Below, piece after piece: positions 12,301-19,605 of a DNA stretch of 55,057 bases. Position 1 is the first letter of the stretch; every line of letters begins with the position of its first letter. The notes beneath the pieces are model-generated. The model had not been told where the DNA came from and did no database searches. It saw only the letters and a program-made list of their open reading frames with translations. The position numbers and the translations under genes were made by a program. Location of the stretch: the NCBI GenBank assembly GCA_948470755.1, contig CAOKPU010000012.1, positions 1-55,057 of the forward strand, read 5' to 3'. The stretch is from an uncultured Lachnospiraceae bacterium (GTDB lineage Bacteria > Bacillota > Clostridia > Lachnospirales > Lachnospiraceae).

Positions 12301-14779
12301 TAATTGCCAGACGGATAATATCCGCTTCCGTATCCAAAGTCCATGCGTTCCCGGAACCCGTAACCGTTCCCTTTACCGCTTTTTCCACATAGGAAATAAG
12401 AGGGCTTCCTTCCCCCCAACTGCCGTTTTTATAAACCCCTCCATAAGAACCGATATCATCTACCCATGCTTTTCCTTCCGTTCGTTGGTAATTTCCATTT
12501 TCTTCAAAGTAAACCAGGGCTTCTTCCTGCTTCCCTGCGATATAGCCTCTTTCCGGGCTGGAACCGGTAATTTCAAGCCCCCTTACATCGATATTCCTAT
12601 CCAGGGCCGCCATACTGTTCACACGGATGTTCCCAAATATTCCTCCCTGGATCTTTTGATCCGCCCGCGGATCCAATGTGGAACTTATCGACGCATTCGT
12701 CACTTTAACAACGGAACGTTTTGTCCCGTCCCCAACGCTTCCTATCATTCCCCCGATTACCGCGGCCTGTCCCACTCCTCCTTTGACCGATGCATGATAA
12801 ATCTCAATATACTCTCCTTTTGCATCCCCAATCATACCTCCGGCAGCGCCTGAAGCCGAAACCGTCCCTTCCACTTGCATACATTGGAAATTATCCGCTT
12901 CCCCCGGCAGCCCTATACGGAAATTGGATCCTTCCACGCGGCCCACTGCCCCGCCCGCACATGAACCTCCGCTTACATTGCCGGTTACCGTAATATGATG
13001 GAGAAGATGCCAGTCCGCGCCATTGGCATTCCCTACATCTTTTCCTTTAAAGTATCCTATCACCCCGCCTGCGTCTTTGGCGCTTGCAACAACATCCGCA
13101 GATACCTTTACATTTCCCAGGCTTATTTCCGTATCGATACATTCTCCCACCAGACCGCCTGCCGAATTCCCCTTCACGCTTCCTGTTACCGAAAATGACC
13201 GGGCATTTCCGGCCGTCTGGACCACCTTTCCTTTTTCTATCCTGCCGGCCAGACCTCCGCTTATCCCGCTACCGCCTACCTGGACCATCTTCTCGTCATC
13301 CGTCCCGTCCACATAGAGGACGCTTCCGTCTTCCATGCTTCCTGCCAGCATACCCGCGCATACTGTCCCCGTCACAGTCCCCATAGGGAAGACATCCGTT
13401 TTATGAACCTCTACAATGCCCTTGATCTTTCCTGCAAGACCGCCCGCATAGCCCCCGCTCACATCCGCCGGGGCATCCGCCGCCCCTCCTTTTCCCGGAA
13501 TGCCAAGTTCTATTGTACTGCTTGCTTCATAGCAAAGCTTCACTGGGGTATTCCCCTTATTTTCCACTTCCCCGAACAATATTCCTGCGGCCCCTCCCGG
13601 GTTTGATACCGTTCCCGATACCGACACTTCGGAAATCTTTACCGTATCCGCCATGCCCGATGCGGCCACATGGGCTGCAATAATCCCTGTCGGGCTGGTC
13701 CCATCCCCCTTGATATCGGCGCTGATCTGCAGCTTGGACACAGTAGCCCCTGTTGCCGCATAATTCAATAAAGGCGTCGCAGTACGAAAACGCAATGTGC
13801 CATAATCATAGCTGGATGTTAATTCCCCTTTAAACGGCGCTTTATCGCTCCCAATCCCATGAAAAAAACCTTTAAGCGGAGTCAGATCCCATGTCCTCCC
13901 CCCGTCTTCCCCCGGACTCCCGTCTGCCTGTTCGCGATGGATAAACTGTATGGAATAGCCTTCAAAATCAAATCCCCCGTCGCTTTCACCCAGTTTCTGC
14001 AAAGCCATTAGATCCGCCAGATTTCTCACCAAAAACTTTTTCTCTTTATAATTTTTCAGTTCAGCCTGGTTTGTAGGCAGTTCCGATACCTCATCGCCAA
14101 ACCGGTAAGTCTGGGCATATAAAGAGATATCCATGATTTTCCGGAATTCCTCTACTGTCAGATCCCACTCATCCAAAGTTTCTTTTTCTACCCCGCAAAT
14201 CAGGCACTGGTATTTATCCGGATGCCCTTCCTCCTGTATCAGTTCAAAAATATGTACTCCATACCCATTCTCGCCTTTGCAGTCTAAACGTTCCGCCTCG
14301 CAGGACTGGCACACCGGTATGATCTCCCCTTCTGCCCGGTCCCATGTATGTTTATGATAAACCGCCCCTTCCCGGATAAAGGTTTCTGCGTTTATGATTC
14401 TTTTGCAAAATACACATTGATAAACTATCGTACCGTCCTGCGCCTGAACTTCTTCATATTCATGCACTTTACCGGGAAGGCATGAATCCGTTCCCGGGAC
14501 ATTTCCGCTGATCGTATCTTTTTTATCCGCCCCTCCATCTTCCGGCAGCCCTTCATCCTCCGGCACATCTTTGCCTTCCCCGCCGTCCGGCAGCATCCCT
14601 TCCTGATATGCAGCCTCCTTTGGGATTATCCCCTCTTTTGGAGCATCACCCAATAAACCTTCCTCACTGATTTCGTTTTTTGCAGCAAATACAGAATACA
14701 TATCCTGATTGCTTAAAAATACCGCACCGGCAAGCCATATTGCTAATACTCTGCACATTCTCCCATTAGACTTTCTCAT
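3308..14779 (-). CDS. Giant secreted GLUG-type repeat surface protein (3,823 aa)
   Basis: This single uninterrupted frame encodes a predicted extracellular protein. It begins with a signal peptide (hydrophobic core about residues 11-22, probable cleavage near the Ala-Ala at 32-33). An acidic linker and a cysteine-rich segment with three CxxC pairs (122-125, 157-160, 192-195) follow, the latter resembling a structural zinc site. Most of the protein to about residue 2,750 is built from irregular repeats with the core GG-x-x-G (for example AGGLAG, AGGVIGYF, AGGLIGSF, AGGVFG). These are typical of GLUG-like and related beta-helix adhesins. The last ~1,000 residues are acidic, apparently globular Ig-like material. 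There is no LPxTG motif, S-layer homology domain or C-terminal membrane segment, so anchoring is unexplained. It is the last gene of a leftward train that includes a SipW-type peptidase and several secreted subunits. The function is unknown; adhesion or matrix formation is inferred. Confidence 0.88.
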   Translation of the reverse strand: MRKSNGRMCRVLAIWLAGAVFLSNQDMYSVFAAKNEISEEGLLGDAPKEGIIPKEAAYQEGMLPDGGEGKDVPEDEGLPEDGGADKKDTISGNVPGTDSCLPGKVHEYEEVQAQDGTIVYQCVFCKRIINAETFIREGAVYHKHTWDRAEGEIIPVCQSCEAERLDCKGENGYGVHIFELIQEEGHPDKYQCLICGVEKETLDEWDLTVEEFRKIMDISLYAQTYRFGDEVSELPTNQAELKNYKEKKFLVRNLADLMALQKLGESDGGFDFEGYSIQFIHREQADGSPGEDGGRTWDLTPLKGFFHGIGSDKAPFKGELTSSYDYGTLRFRTATPLLNYAATGATVSKLQISADIKGDGTSPTGIIAAHVAASGMADTVKISEVSVSGTVSNPGGAAGILFGEVENKGNTPVKLCYEASSTIELGIPGKGGAADAPADVSGGYAGGLAGKIKGIVEVHKTDVFPMGTVTGTVCAGMLAGSMEDGSVLYVDGTDDEKMVQVGGSGISGGLAGRIEKGKVVQTAGNARSFSVTGSVKGNSAGGLVGECIDTEISLGNVKVSADVVASAKDAGGVIGYFKGKDVGNANGADWHLLHHITVTGNVSGGSCAGGAVGRVEGSNFRIGLPGEADNFQCMQVEGTVSASGAAGGMIGDAKGEYIEIYHASVKGGVGQAAVIGGMIGSVGDGTKRSVVKVTNASISSTLDPRADQKIQGGIFGNIRVNSMAALDRNIDVRGLEITGSSPERGYIAGKQEEALVYFEENGNYQRTEGKAWVDDIGSYGGVYKNGSWGEGSPLISYVEKAVKGTVTGSGNAWTLDTEADIIRLAIMLNSEGRFAANCFPGANKGILLASDYSLENPADGSFDLEESGIYSLNRNDRGKADAERFTGKLIGAGEAVIRLGICTTYQSYLSLFPYAGEGAEFRNLTLEREIHYAREAAAGLCAYASGNIKVHNVDMRLTMTGSQAASPYLYGGMFAQYRAGGDVELSVTQSRIGGRLEINQSTGAAGEKQYGGGLLAKYEADLGSVPVIKIQDLELAEEIVSSSRFVSGMITQINTENESLDKGGDRVILALKNITVTNDAEMAIQDREDTGGFLGWKWYGIAPDKSNYSINGLTVGEGGTADDGPAYSTGGNYGGLVHTVTGRIQLKDVKIQNGSFYATPGESNHNGLLFHNGHKALIELEGYQIAGQDVGAKNINYTANNAKVRITGETGKFSEIVGNNIGKDKNNRNHTMGGIVNIISPAFGSDFVAYRSHLLKNDAGSDNARYYYNLFGSSLADGDSFMAGRELDGAAMKLTDGDQIMIWHLSQYMNDSIRRYLKPYFINGIVPAKNEDITLSGEIDLNRRSYYPTPVENCVVKGEGKAKIIFHGDKIDSPGLAEGESVWRENYMLQGGLLLSPNGGMRVEGDEDFLTLAGKITRLGENSGALFSMSIKGTNQIYRIQLEDLYMNNYGGAAHGYGLLIGAVEDNSDIDISWIRTKGYNGSSRQKYAAAALIGRVGNTWAKNLKLDFTNVKIGGKNPDRNPADKSEGIFRFASFIDIHQYTDNTQENKGRVRYLFTEEAYKGMDMADTSNSTRDPFTGGIHGDNNYKTIGGYVTVGRELENGVEYWNTEGEADLVAAIADWNVYLPYVCTSHDGTKNIQVNPKNVSITEGCGIYEDPYRIDSAKQLLALSYYLMYGNNQQYLEGWQIRKPGDKENTTGDGICTKTHTKGTLRTYGNSGFPTQEELRKAYYVVAKDIDFSELRGSGDAAIVQSFVGLGTETFPFSGVIAGEENNGTYPVITLPHKRKGNTSNYYGFIQFAKGAVIKDIKIISPEVPENDNDRLTNVARVGNSGGSAIACILGGDNIIDNVTTESLIAVDAAGAGRDAAVGGYVGTLQQGSLILRNLSEDNLSGFCWGLLRGSNEHMESGMPDLSDYPYVSGIVGKVENGFVVYEGGLSNDATLPHGSTHIPGIYRHDALPFSNTYDVITAAGMAGEKGSIPIISGGGDYICNIANGAQLQLVSMAINSDSFSVYYDGGGYDKKASCRKADYTEIGNVTGLTSEYTRATRKDDNVYWYPYIYQYFSFDGVSADDSDSSMGNGFYRTMDSTPSGYRSRLNAVTNAVRASMTYTLTDDGAKEVDYDLSVYGRGFRGLGATYRVFREDSATVNLTPRGGVYSDFRANFNGNGATVKAEMVNDYAKGIHTAALFNDLVNTDAVNNYFIKDVVVTGTFKSSNSMEGNAATNYSADRAAAVIGMMRRPWAISNVTVKNVDVWSKGHAAGIAAWINLPSNNEKGKRYSFTDCQVLSDKGSLGGKGVSIHAVGGSSGGIIGVMGSWHTDALNGYELELIGCRVAGEEDNGSLDYYVSIENEGDRTGMSGNTQEGNARGRCGALIGHVGKHHDGNPVETQIKLTVTGKAGIADVRYAALDGGDSAGGIIGEYYGWRKNENEECIKISGITVSDSIIESKNRNETEYGTFGTGGIIGKLQRKAFCAITDTEVINTNIRSAYDVETGSGVPAQGDLHAGGLIGSFYWQSKIRIDGVQVRGDLKDGRPQYEILSRLSNAGGLIGASVEGKTYSDNNRSDVVITDAKVSGMNILSDDRRQEERVKDSATGTSKRAAGGIVGLATMTTMNLQKTVVEECMIQSGSGAAGGVIGQAGTRNAGIETWADTTLDEVSVAACMIGTNGSISDMAANAGCGGIYGSIYAANDKGSQKLAKIAVDHCDIYGKNAGGIAGIVCNSQQIGNVWSDGNKDHALTISHNRLLGYMAGGVFGADESKKTCFDQVKISGNLIAGFGDHKIYGTAGGFGGRKGNSENTDDCHNINHITIEDNRIFANNLSDGRRQSAGGVFGYLDLSKEIFAYHAVIKDNRIGYCEAAEKNLLGSLPEKQAEKIKACLDGLETKDAGLWDGNRFGALPAKLTEEDLNKYAGYFGNVAGMYEGGGHAYFLMPDVIYTDENATRPVVDVGSGTLSGIPGNQMLSFPYSYRENIHVVYYEPDLQNNTAAEAWKDAPMGRDSLFSQINAEAELEEYAEAVKSGKADRLLDAYRLRIADDNGKTVEEIYQNVYRNKEGYLSKLLVNQEKLPMIVIDTQYGTVDQLMGSVLALLTGAGGIHNSGESGQNEDYDYGISRIMDVSVKPMTVLPDGTIEEDMDPDRKNSIEWSVKENGRAELSYRAFDEEKEDGSGTFSLLTVTYKQDDYTGMDDKAVTGGKIVLQIPVFVVERLTIDTYLKMVEGEVYNADKAKREGVSKNPLLANDSSYTLYMEYIYGSARNKYSTEDNPICIDKTLGITYMDANGNAVPAKFWAGTRLTLIDVSDSSKVYYYTVKDKDTLIKFSQFVEDPKDPDSPKYKNKPIHGEDGKDIYENGKEFPAEDMDQPYTDVAVERFLIIVDTTLVDEELKLTTRNARDYHITPKLDEEIEKRTTLTEHTDLNVTMQPGLTLGFVFKGEENGTDVKGSIQDGEEVVIDATFEIAGEIEYWLRALNSQVTTIDSANHNKYLEVGIYLADVNGNRVRLPDNTNVTVNGIRLKPWEEEIKPEENIGSYVNRTAVYFYKDGKIQFSLDALKDMIQKDIDGNGANNIEGMVSEHLKIALNFLNADLADYTESNYVIHLELLRIEDADYPAGGELLDTYEEVVAAKRKTDMACALETKDLMELGINTYQGQTPMPHEIHFDFKLDFNGIISNNEMTNQQIADKYYTVTYHILEKTNRNGTPVYKPYTGSQLSLALAGPPASDVQKNLEKGPSSTGEFGNSRYVTYHFSWNEIKKGTGNAGSGVITRDLVLTVQDAEKMDLSNYKIQASVMISDQPPEDIERELNEALSDFFVFTVAKLKTDLDY

Positions 14780-14807
14780 GTCATCACCTATCCTATATAC
14801 TATCCCG

Positions 14808-15899
14808 CTAATTGTCCACTTTTACTGCCTTAACCGTCCCTTTCAGTTCGTCCAGCGACTGCATCCTATCGATTTTATCGTCAAACCCTTCTATATGCTG
14901 GCCATCATCTCTATACCTCTTAAAAAAAATAAATTTGATAGAGGAATAAGGCGCGGTTTCTATTACCATAATGCCCTTTTCCTCATCGTATTCCACCAGC
15001 CTGGTACCCTCTTCATGATTTAAATACCGGTCGTTTTCATTCAGCGCAAACATATCAGGATCCCATTCGATCCGTATCTTCTGCAGCATGTTGTCATTTC
15101 CGTCCACATAATAATTCCCCGTTGTTTTAAGCTGATAGACAAAAGCCGATTCTTCCTTTGCACGCGCTTTCCAGTCATCCGCTTCTTCCAGTTCATTTTC
15201 TATCGTAAACTTCTGATCCGTAATTTCCATTTCCGCCAGATTATACTCTGCCTTAATGATTCCGGCTATTTTTTTGGTATTCTCCAAATAAGACGGTTCG
15301 ACAGGGTATGCCATCATCAATACGCGCGAGGGGATATATTCCTGCCCCTGGCTGTTATTTAAATCCACTCTCAAAACATAGCTTTCCCACGACAGCTTCC
15401 CGCCTTCTAGCGTCCCTTGGAAAGTTGCTTTCGTAAGATCTCCACTTGCACTGTTTAACGGGACAAATCGGTTATCCGCCACCACTCCATTCACTGCTTT
15501 CCCAATGCTGTAATCCGCCCCCGCAGGAGGATCCAGCAGGATAAATTCCACCGTATAGGCAACATCCAGATCTTTGTCATTATACAAAAGCTGGTTTGTA
15601 TGGTTCCTCACTTCTACGTCAAACTGGAAGCTGCTGCTTGTCCAGGGTTCATTGCTCACCGCAACCATCAGGCGGCTCACCAATTCCGTTTCTTTCTTTA
15701 AGCTTTCTATATCCTCTATACCGCTTAATCCATCCTCTTCATACATATAATTGCTGCTGAAATAGAATCCGGAAGCAATCGCCATCCCTTTTTCATAACT
15801 GGTCTTATAATACTTGGAATATACGGTAATGGATATTGCCGCCAAAACCACGCAGCCTATGAGAACCGCAACCGCCTTCTTCCATTTTTCATTCACCAT
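14808..15899 (-). CDS. Membrane-anchored extracellular protein of the SipW locus (unknown function)
   Basis: The 363-residue product has a short basic N-terminus, one membrane segment (about residues 9-26) and an extracytoplasmic body rich in beta-type segments. No named domain is recognised. The region after the membrane segment (ASGFYFSSNY) recalls the aromatic-rich processing region of the neighbouring proteins, but the TAWY/TAWF signature is absent, so cleavage by SipW is doubtful. I chose the ATG at 15899; a GTG four codons upstream is also in frame, and a purine-rich GGAAGGGG lies just upstream of both. It sits 28 bases before the giant repeat-protein gene and 36 bases after the previous gene, so it is almost certainly co-transcribed. 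It may be an anchor or cap subunit for the giant protein (inference from position only). Confidence 0.8.
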   Translation of the reverse strand: MVNEKWKKAVAVLIGCVVLAAISITVYSKYYKTSYEKGMAIASGFYFSSNYMYEEDGLSGIEDIESLKKETELVSRLMVAVSNEPWTSSSFQFDVEVRNHTNQLLYNDKDLDVAYTVEFILLDPPAGADYSIGKAVNGVVADNRFVPLNSASGDLTKATFQGTLEGGKLSWESYVLRVDLNNSQGQEYIPSRVLMMAYPVEPSYLENTKKIAGIIKAEYNLAEMEITDQKFTIENELEEADDWKARAKEESAFVYQLKTTGNYYVDGNDNMLQKIRIEWDPDMFALNENDRYLNHEEGTRLVEYDEEKGIMVIETAPYSSIKFIFFKRYRDDGQHIEGFDDKIDRMQSLDELKGTVKAVKVDN

Positions 15900-15935
15900 C
15901 TCAATACCCACGCCCCTTCCGCCATGCCGCTGCCG

Positions 15936-16676
15936 TTATTTTTCCGTAGGCCTTGGCTGTTTTGCATTCACCATCACATAAACCAGATCCGTTTCTTTTG
16001 TATATGCATTAAAATCCCTGATATCCTGCCACGTCATTTCAATCAGGTAATAATCGTATTCATAAGTGTTATCCCTATATGCCAGCTTCATATTCTCATC
16101 ATCAAAAAACAAGTACTTTCCTACGTTTACAATATCATCCGTATCTGCCGCCCCGAAAACTTCTTTTTTCATCTTTTCCGTATTATCCTTCCCCTTGAGG
16201 GAGGATTCTTCTTTCGTCCAATAATACCGTTTATACGCAGGATCATCCCCTTCCATCAGTATAGCCCCCTCAGGAAGAGTCCCTCCTGCAGGTATTTCAT
16301 GCCTCTTTAATGGATAAACGCGATAGTCCACGGCAAGATTTTCCGTATGCGCAAGCTGTAGTTCATAGTTAAATTCGGACTCTTTTACCAATTCCGACAT
16401 ATTGTCCTGCCCTGCATAGTTTTCCGGTATCCTGTTCGATACACAAATGACCGTATATTTTTCTTCCCCCGGATGAAGGTTCCCTATGGCAAATTTCAGG
16501 GAATCTTTGGCATTAGGGTTCATCAGATACAGATTATAGGGCGCCATCACAATAGCGGCGTCCGTCTGCGCCTGTTTCCTGTCATCCCTGATATACCAGG
16601 CCGCTGTCATGCCCGCCGTTGCCAGACAAAGCGCTATAAGAATCACCATTACCGTTATCTTCTTTTTTGCCGTCAT
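15936..16676 (-). CDS. SipW-dependent-type secreted subunit (TasA-like)
   Basis: The product of about 246 residues starts with a short basic segment and a membrane stretch that ends in TAAWY (about residues 24-28). This is the pattern of SipW-dependent signal peptides seen in TasA and camelysin relatives. The mature part is predicted to be extracellular; it contains no cysteine-rich or catalytic motif I recognise. Its C-terminus (LIEMTWQD...TDLVYVMVNA) is compatible with an Ig-like strand pattern. A TTG codon upstream at 16703 is in frame, but the ATG at 16676 follows GGGGAT and is preferred. The gene lies in the tight leftward train with the SipW gene only 0.9 kb upstream. I infer a structural fibre or pilus subunit; sequence alone does not show polymerisation. 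Confidence 0.82.
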   Translation of the reverse strand: MTAKKKITVMVILIALCLATAGMTAAWYIRDDRKQAQTDAAIVMAPYNLYLMNPNAKDSLKFAIGNLHPGEEKYTVICVSNRIPENYAGQDNMSELVKESEFNYELQLAHTENLAVDYRVYPLKRHEIPAGGTLPEGAILMEGDDPAYKRYYWTKEESSLKGKDNTEKMKKEVFGAADTDDIVNVGKYLFFDDENMKLAYRDNTYEYDYYLIEMTWQDIRDFNAYTKETDLVYVMVNAKQPRPTEK

Positions 16677-16748
16677 TTCATCCCCGCTTTCCTGCATCCG
16701 CAATTCTTAAATCATATAGTCCGCGTCCAAAGGATGCCCGCATATATT

Positions 16749-17549
16749 TCAGTGTTTATCCTCTTTTGTATCCTGTCCTGCAATATACACTTCAAACCAT
16801 ATATCGTCTATATAATTGCCAAGCAATGTATCTTCTTCATCATATTCCCTGATCTTCTCCCTCCGCTCTTCGCCCGGCAGGTTTTCATTTCCCGGAATAT
16901 CCGTATATTCATAATTCCATACCCAATAGATTTCCGCTTTGACCTCCTTATTAAACTCCAACGGCCCTATAGCGGCAGTGCCGTCATCCGATTCCACATC
17001 CGTATAATATTCCAGCGGGTTGGAGAACTTTCCCCATCTGCCCTGCCCGTTTCCGGAAGAAACTATTTCCATATTTGTATACACACGGATATGCCTTTCC
17101 ATCACTTGCCGGATTTTCTCCTGTTGCTCCGGCGTAAGCTTGTCTCCGGCCGCAGGCTCCTGCTTATAGCAAAGTTTCACCTTAATGGAATATCCTGTTA
17201 CGGATTCCCCTAACGATGTTATGTAAAAGGTCATAGGGCCGTACGCCCCCGGCGCAATCATCTGTTCTTTAATATTGTTCAATTCTTTCAGCCTGATCGG
17301 GATAATAGGAACCCCCTCCTGCGTGGTATCGGAAAGCTCCATTAAATCAGGGCCGCCCGGTTCTATGGCGACTTTTAATCCCCCAATGCCATTTGCAGCC
17401 AATTCCAGTCCATGGGCAGCCGTAGTATTATTCGCCGCATACCATGCCGTAGTCGCCGAAAAGAATACTATAAGAAGCAATATACACATAACGAAAGAAA
17501 GTATTATCTTTTCCTGTAATATCTTTTTCATTTTCCCCATATTTCCCAC
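16749..17549 (-). CDS. SipW-dependent-type secreted subunit with TTAWY signal
   Basis: The 266-residue product has a basic N-terminus, a membrane segment (about 15-32) and the motif ATTAWYAANN (32-41) at the segment's outer end, matching SipW-dependent signal peptides. After it comes a segment (HGLELAANGIGGLKVAIEPG) typical of secreted proteins in such loci, then a beta-rich body ending in a DDIWFEVYIAGQD strand. The ribosome site AAGGTGGG precedes the ATG. The gene is immediately downstream of the SipW-type peptidase gene (97-base gap), which makes it the likeliest substrate. It has no catalytic motif. I infer an extracellular structural subunit. The precise family assignment needs profile searching. 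Confidence 0.84.
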   Translation of the reverse strand: MGNMGKMKKILQEKIILSFVMCILLLIVFFSATTAWYAANNTTAAHGLELAANGIGGLKVAIEPGGPDLMELSDTTQEGVPIIPIRLKELNNIKEQMIAPGAYGPMTFYITSLGESVTGYSIKVKLCYKQEPAAGDKLTPEQQEKIRQVMERHIRVYTNMEIVSSGNGQGRWGKFSNPLEYYTDVESDDGTAAIGPLEFNKEVKAEIYWVWNYEYTDIPGNENLPGEERREKIREYDEEDTLLGNYIDDIWFEVYIAGQDTKEDKH

Positions 17550-17646
17550 CTTGCCGCTTCCGCCTTTTTATCATGTCTTTCCATTACCGCTTTGCAATAA
17601 TAACAATACGGATGCAGCATCCTGTTTTCGGTATAAAGCCCGTATT

Positions 17647-18192
17647 TTAAGACTTTAATCTCATCAATTCCCTGACCAAGCCGATCACGCAAGACGTAAA
17701 GCAAAGAATGACCGGCAATAAAACCACTACAAAGTAAAAATCCTGTCCTGCCAGCTTATCCAGAAAACGGGATAATATATCGCCATACGGTAGCTTTCCT
17801 ACATATTTCCCGGCAATATCTTCCTCCGATACGGCATACTCATCCGTCCATGTATTATTATCGCCTTTGGTAAAATAGATAGTCTCGCCTGTCACATAAT
17901 CTCTTACAATATCGCAAATCCTATGCGTATTATATGCCCCTCCCAAGGCAGGATCCCCCGAAACAAAAGTGATGATATCCCCCACAGCCAGTTCTTCTTT
18001 TTCTATTTCCTTAATAATAATGCAGTCCCCTCCGGAAAATACCGGTTCCATGCTGTCCGTCACCACGCGCAGCAGACGATAGCCAAAAAAATCCGGAGCC
18101 TTATGATAAGCCGCCGACACGATAAAATAACAAAGATACAAAACAATCCCTATAAATATTAAATTCCCTGTTCTTGATATGACTTTCTTCAT
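17647..18192 (-). CDS. SipW-type (ER-like) signal peptidase I
   Basis: This 181-residue membrane protease removes signal peptides from a small set of dedicated substrates. It has an N-terminal membrane segment (about 10-27), the catalytic serine in TDSMEP (Ser47), and the conserved region NTHRI with histidine at position 90. In SipW/ER-type peptidases this histidine replaces the lysine of ordinary bacterial enzymes. A TKGDNN box (108-113) provides the acidic residue, and a C-terminal membrane segment spans about 150-172. Positions 47, 90 and 111 correspond well to the Ser/His/Asp set reported for Bacillus SipW. Its start codon overlaps the stop of the DUF2357 gene by one base (TAATG), so the two are translationally coupled. 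The TAWY/TAWF proteins encoded on both sides are the expected substrates. Confidence 0.93.
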   Translation of the reverse strand: MKKVISRTGNLIFIGIVLYLCYFIVSAAYHKAPDFFGYRLLRVVTDSMEPVFSGGDCIIIKEIEKEELAVGDIITFVSGDPALGGAYNTHRICDIVRDYVTGETIYFTKGDNNTWTDEYAVSEEDIAGKYVGKLPYGDILSRFLDKLAGQDFYFVVVLLPVILCFTSCVIGLVRELMRLKS

Positions 18193-19508
18193 TACTTACC
18201 GGACTTACGCGCTGCCGCCCTCTCCTGCCGTTTCCGGCGCAGCAGCTTTCTTCTCCCTTTCATTTTATCCGCCCTTCCATCTTCTTCCTTTAAAACAATA
18301 TTTTTTTCCGTCTCCACATCTTCCAACGTCAATTCCCTGTTTCCCTGCTGAGCCTGATTTCTGCGGATTTCCCTCATTTTCTGTCTTTGTATCCTCTCAA
18401 TCTCCGCCAGCTCCACTTTCCGTTTCATCTGCAGATCCGACAATTCCTTAATCACCAGTTTCTTCAACGCCGCATCGCTCAGGTTCGTTTTGCGGACTAT
18501 CTCTTCCAACATCTGCCTGATCTGCTTTGCATCCATTTCCCTCTCTTTCCTCGGACGGTCGATGTCTATGTCATTGGCAAACTTCATATTATTATGGATC
18601 ATGGAATAATCCCTGATAATAGTATTATAAATGTCTCTTTCAAACTGTCTGGATATGCCCGGCTCCTGCTTAACAATATTTACTTTATACCCTACTCTGT
18701 TATATGAGTGTATAAAATTCCATAACTTATGACACGCCTTGTAATCCTTGTTTTTTCCGATGACGTTTGTCTTTACGATAGGATGGGAAACTGCCGGATA
18801 TCGTTTCATCATACCGATAAATTCTGTTGCCGCCAACATATTTACTTGTTGGTGTATCCTTATGATGCGGGCAAATATGTTATTATTTTCCTTTTCATTA
18901 TTCACATCCGTCTGCTTTTCCTGTATCTTTACAGACAAATTATACTCTACGACCTCCGTATAATTATCCACGCGGGACTCCACTTCAAAAAAAGTCCCGA
19001 TTTCATCCTTGCTGGCGTCAAATATAACATTAAAACGCTTATTTACAAAATATTGCAGCTCCGCCATCAATGTACAGATAAAGCGGTTTTCATAAATATT
19101 AATACTCTCTTCTTTATATACATTCAATATCCTGCTGGGGATAACCGTTCCATCCTCCTTATATTCATCAATCAGATCGCTATGCTGTAAAAGATGGCGG
19201 ATAGACTCTGTCGTGATATTCCGCGCCATCGCCACATTCACCACTTCCCGCTCTTCCTCGATAAATTTCCTCGGATGGATGATGACATAATGCAAAGACG
19301 GCAAAGCTTCTTCTATTTCCCTTACCCATTCCTCATCAATGCTTTTTACCAGCTTTGCATTGGAAAATTTACAATAATTGCTGGAATTTTCCAGCAGATT
19401 ATAGAAATAATTATAAAATTTGTCGCCTTTAAGCTGTTCCTGCATTTCCTCCCGGTTCATATTTTCATATGTTTCCTGTATATAACCGGTGCTTTCCACA
19501 TTTGCCAT
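18192..19508 (-). CDS. DUF2357/McrC-like protein lacking a recognisable nuclease domain
   Basis: The 438-residue, probably cytoplasmic protein contains the short signature IYENRFI (about 138-144) in a context (SRILNVYKEESINIYENRF) typical of DUF2357, the N-terminal part of McrC-like partners of McrB ATPases. I do not see the PD-(D/E)xK nuclease that McrC carries after this region. Instead the C-terminal 130 residues are charged and helical, ending in a strongly basic tail rich in Arg and Lys. It is encoded directly after an McrB-like AAA+ gene, as expected for a partner. Unusually, the next gene is a signal peptidase whose start overlaps this stop codon. I infer an adaptor or scaffold for the AAA+ ring rather than a restriction enzyme. 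The DUF2357 call rests on motif recognition only. Confidence 0.8.
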   Translation of the reverse strand: MANVESTGYIQETYENMNREEMQEQLKGDKFYNYFYNLLENSSNYCKFSNAKLVKSIDEEWVREIEEALPSLHYVIIHPRKFIEEEREVVNVAMARNITTESIRHLLQHSDLIDEYKEDGTVIPSRILNVYKEESINIYENRFICTLMAELQYFVNKRFNVIFDASKDEIGTFFEVESRVDNYTEVVEYNLSVKIQEKQTDVNNEKENNNIFARIIRIHQQVNMLAATEFIGMMKRYPAVSHPIVKTNVIGKNKDYKACHKLWNFIHSYNRVGYKVNIVKQEPGISRQFERDIYNTIIRDYSMIHNNMKFANDIDIDRPRKEREMDAKQIRQMLEEIVRKTNLSDAALKKLVIKELSDLQMKRKVELAEIERIQRQKMREIRRNQAQQGNRELTLEDVETEKNIVLKEEDGRADKMKGRRKLLRRKRQERAAARKSGK

Positions 19509-19605
19509 ATCTTTACCCCATGCCGCAGGCTGCCGCCCGGCTGGCTTTTCTCTTCCCTTCCGCTTCTTTTAAACCTTTTCCTGCCCGGTATGCTTCCAAT
19601 GCCCG

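Noticed and set aside
3583-14357. Many rightward open frames of 60-260 codons opposite the giant gene
   Set aside because: They mirror the codon pattern of the leftward gene, lack ribosome sites, and show Cys/His/Pro-rich low-quality sequence with no family resemblance.
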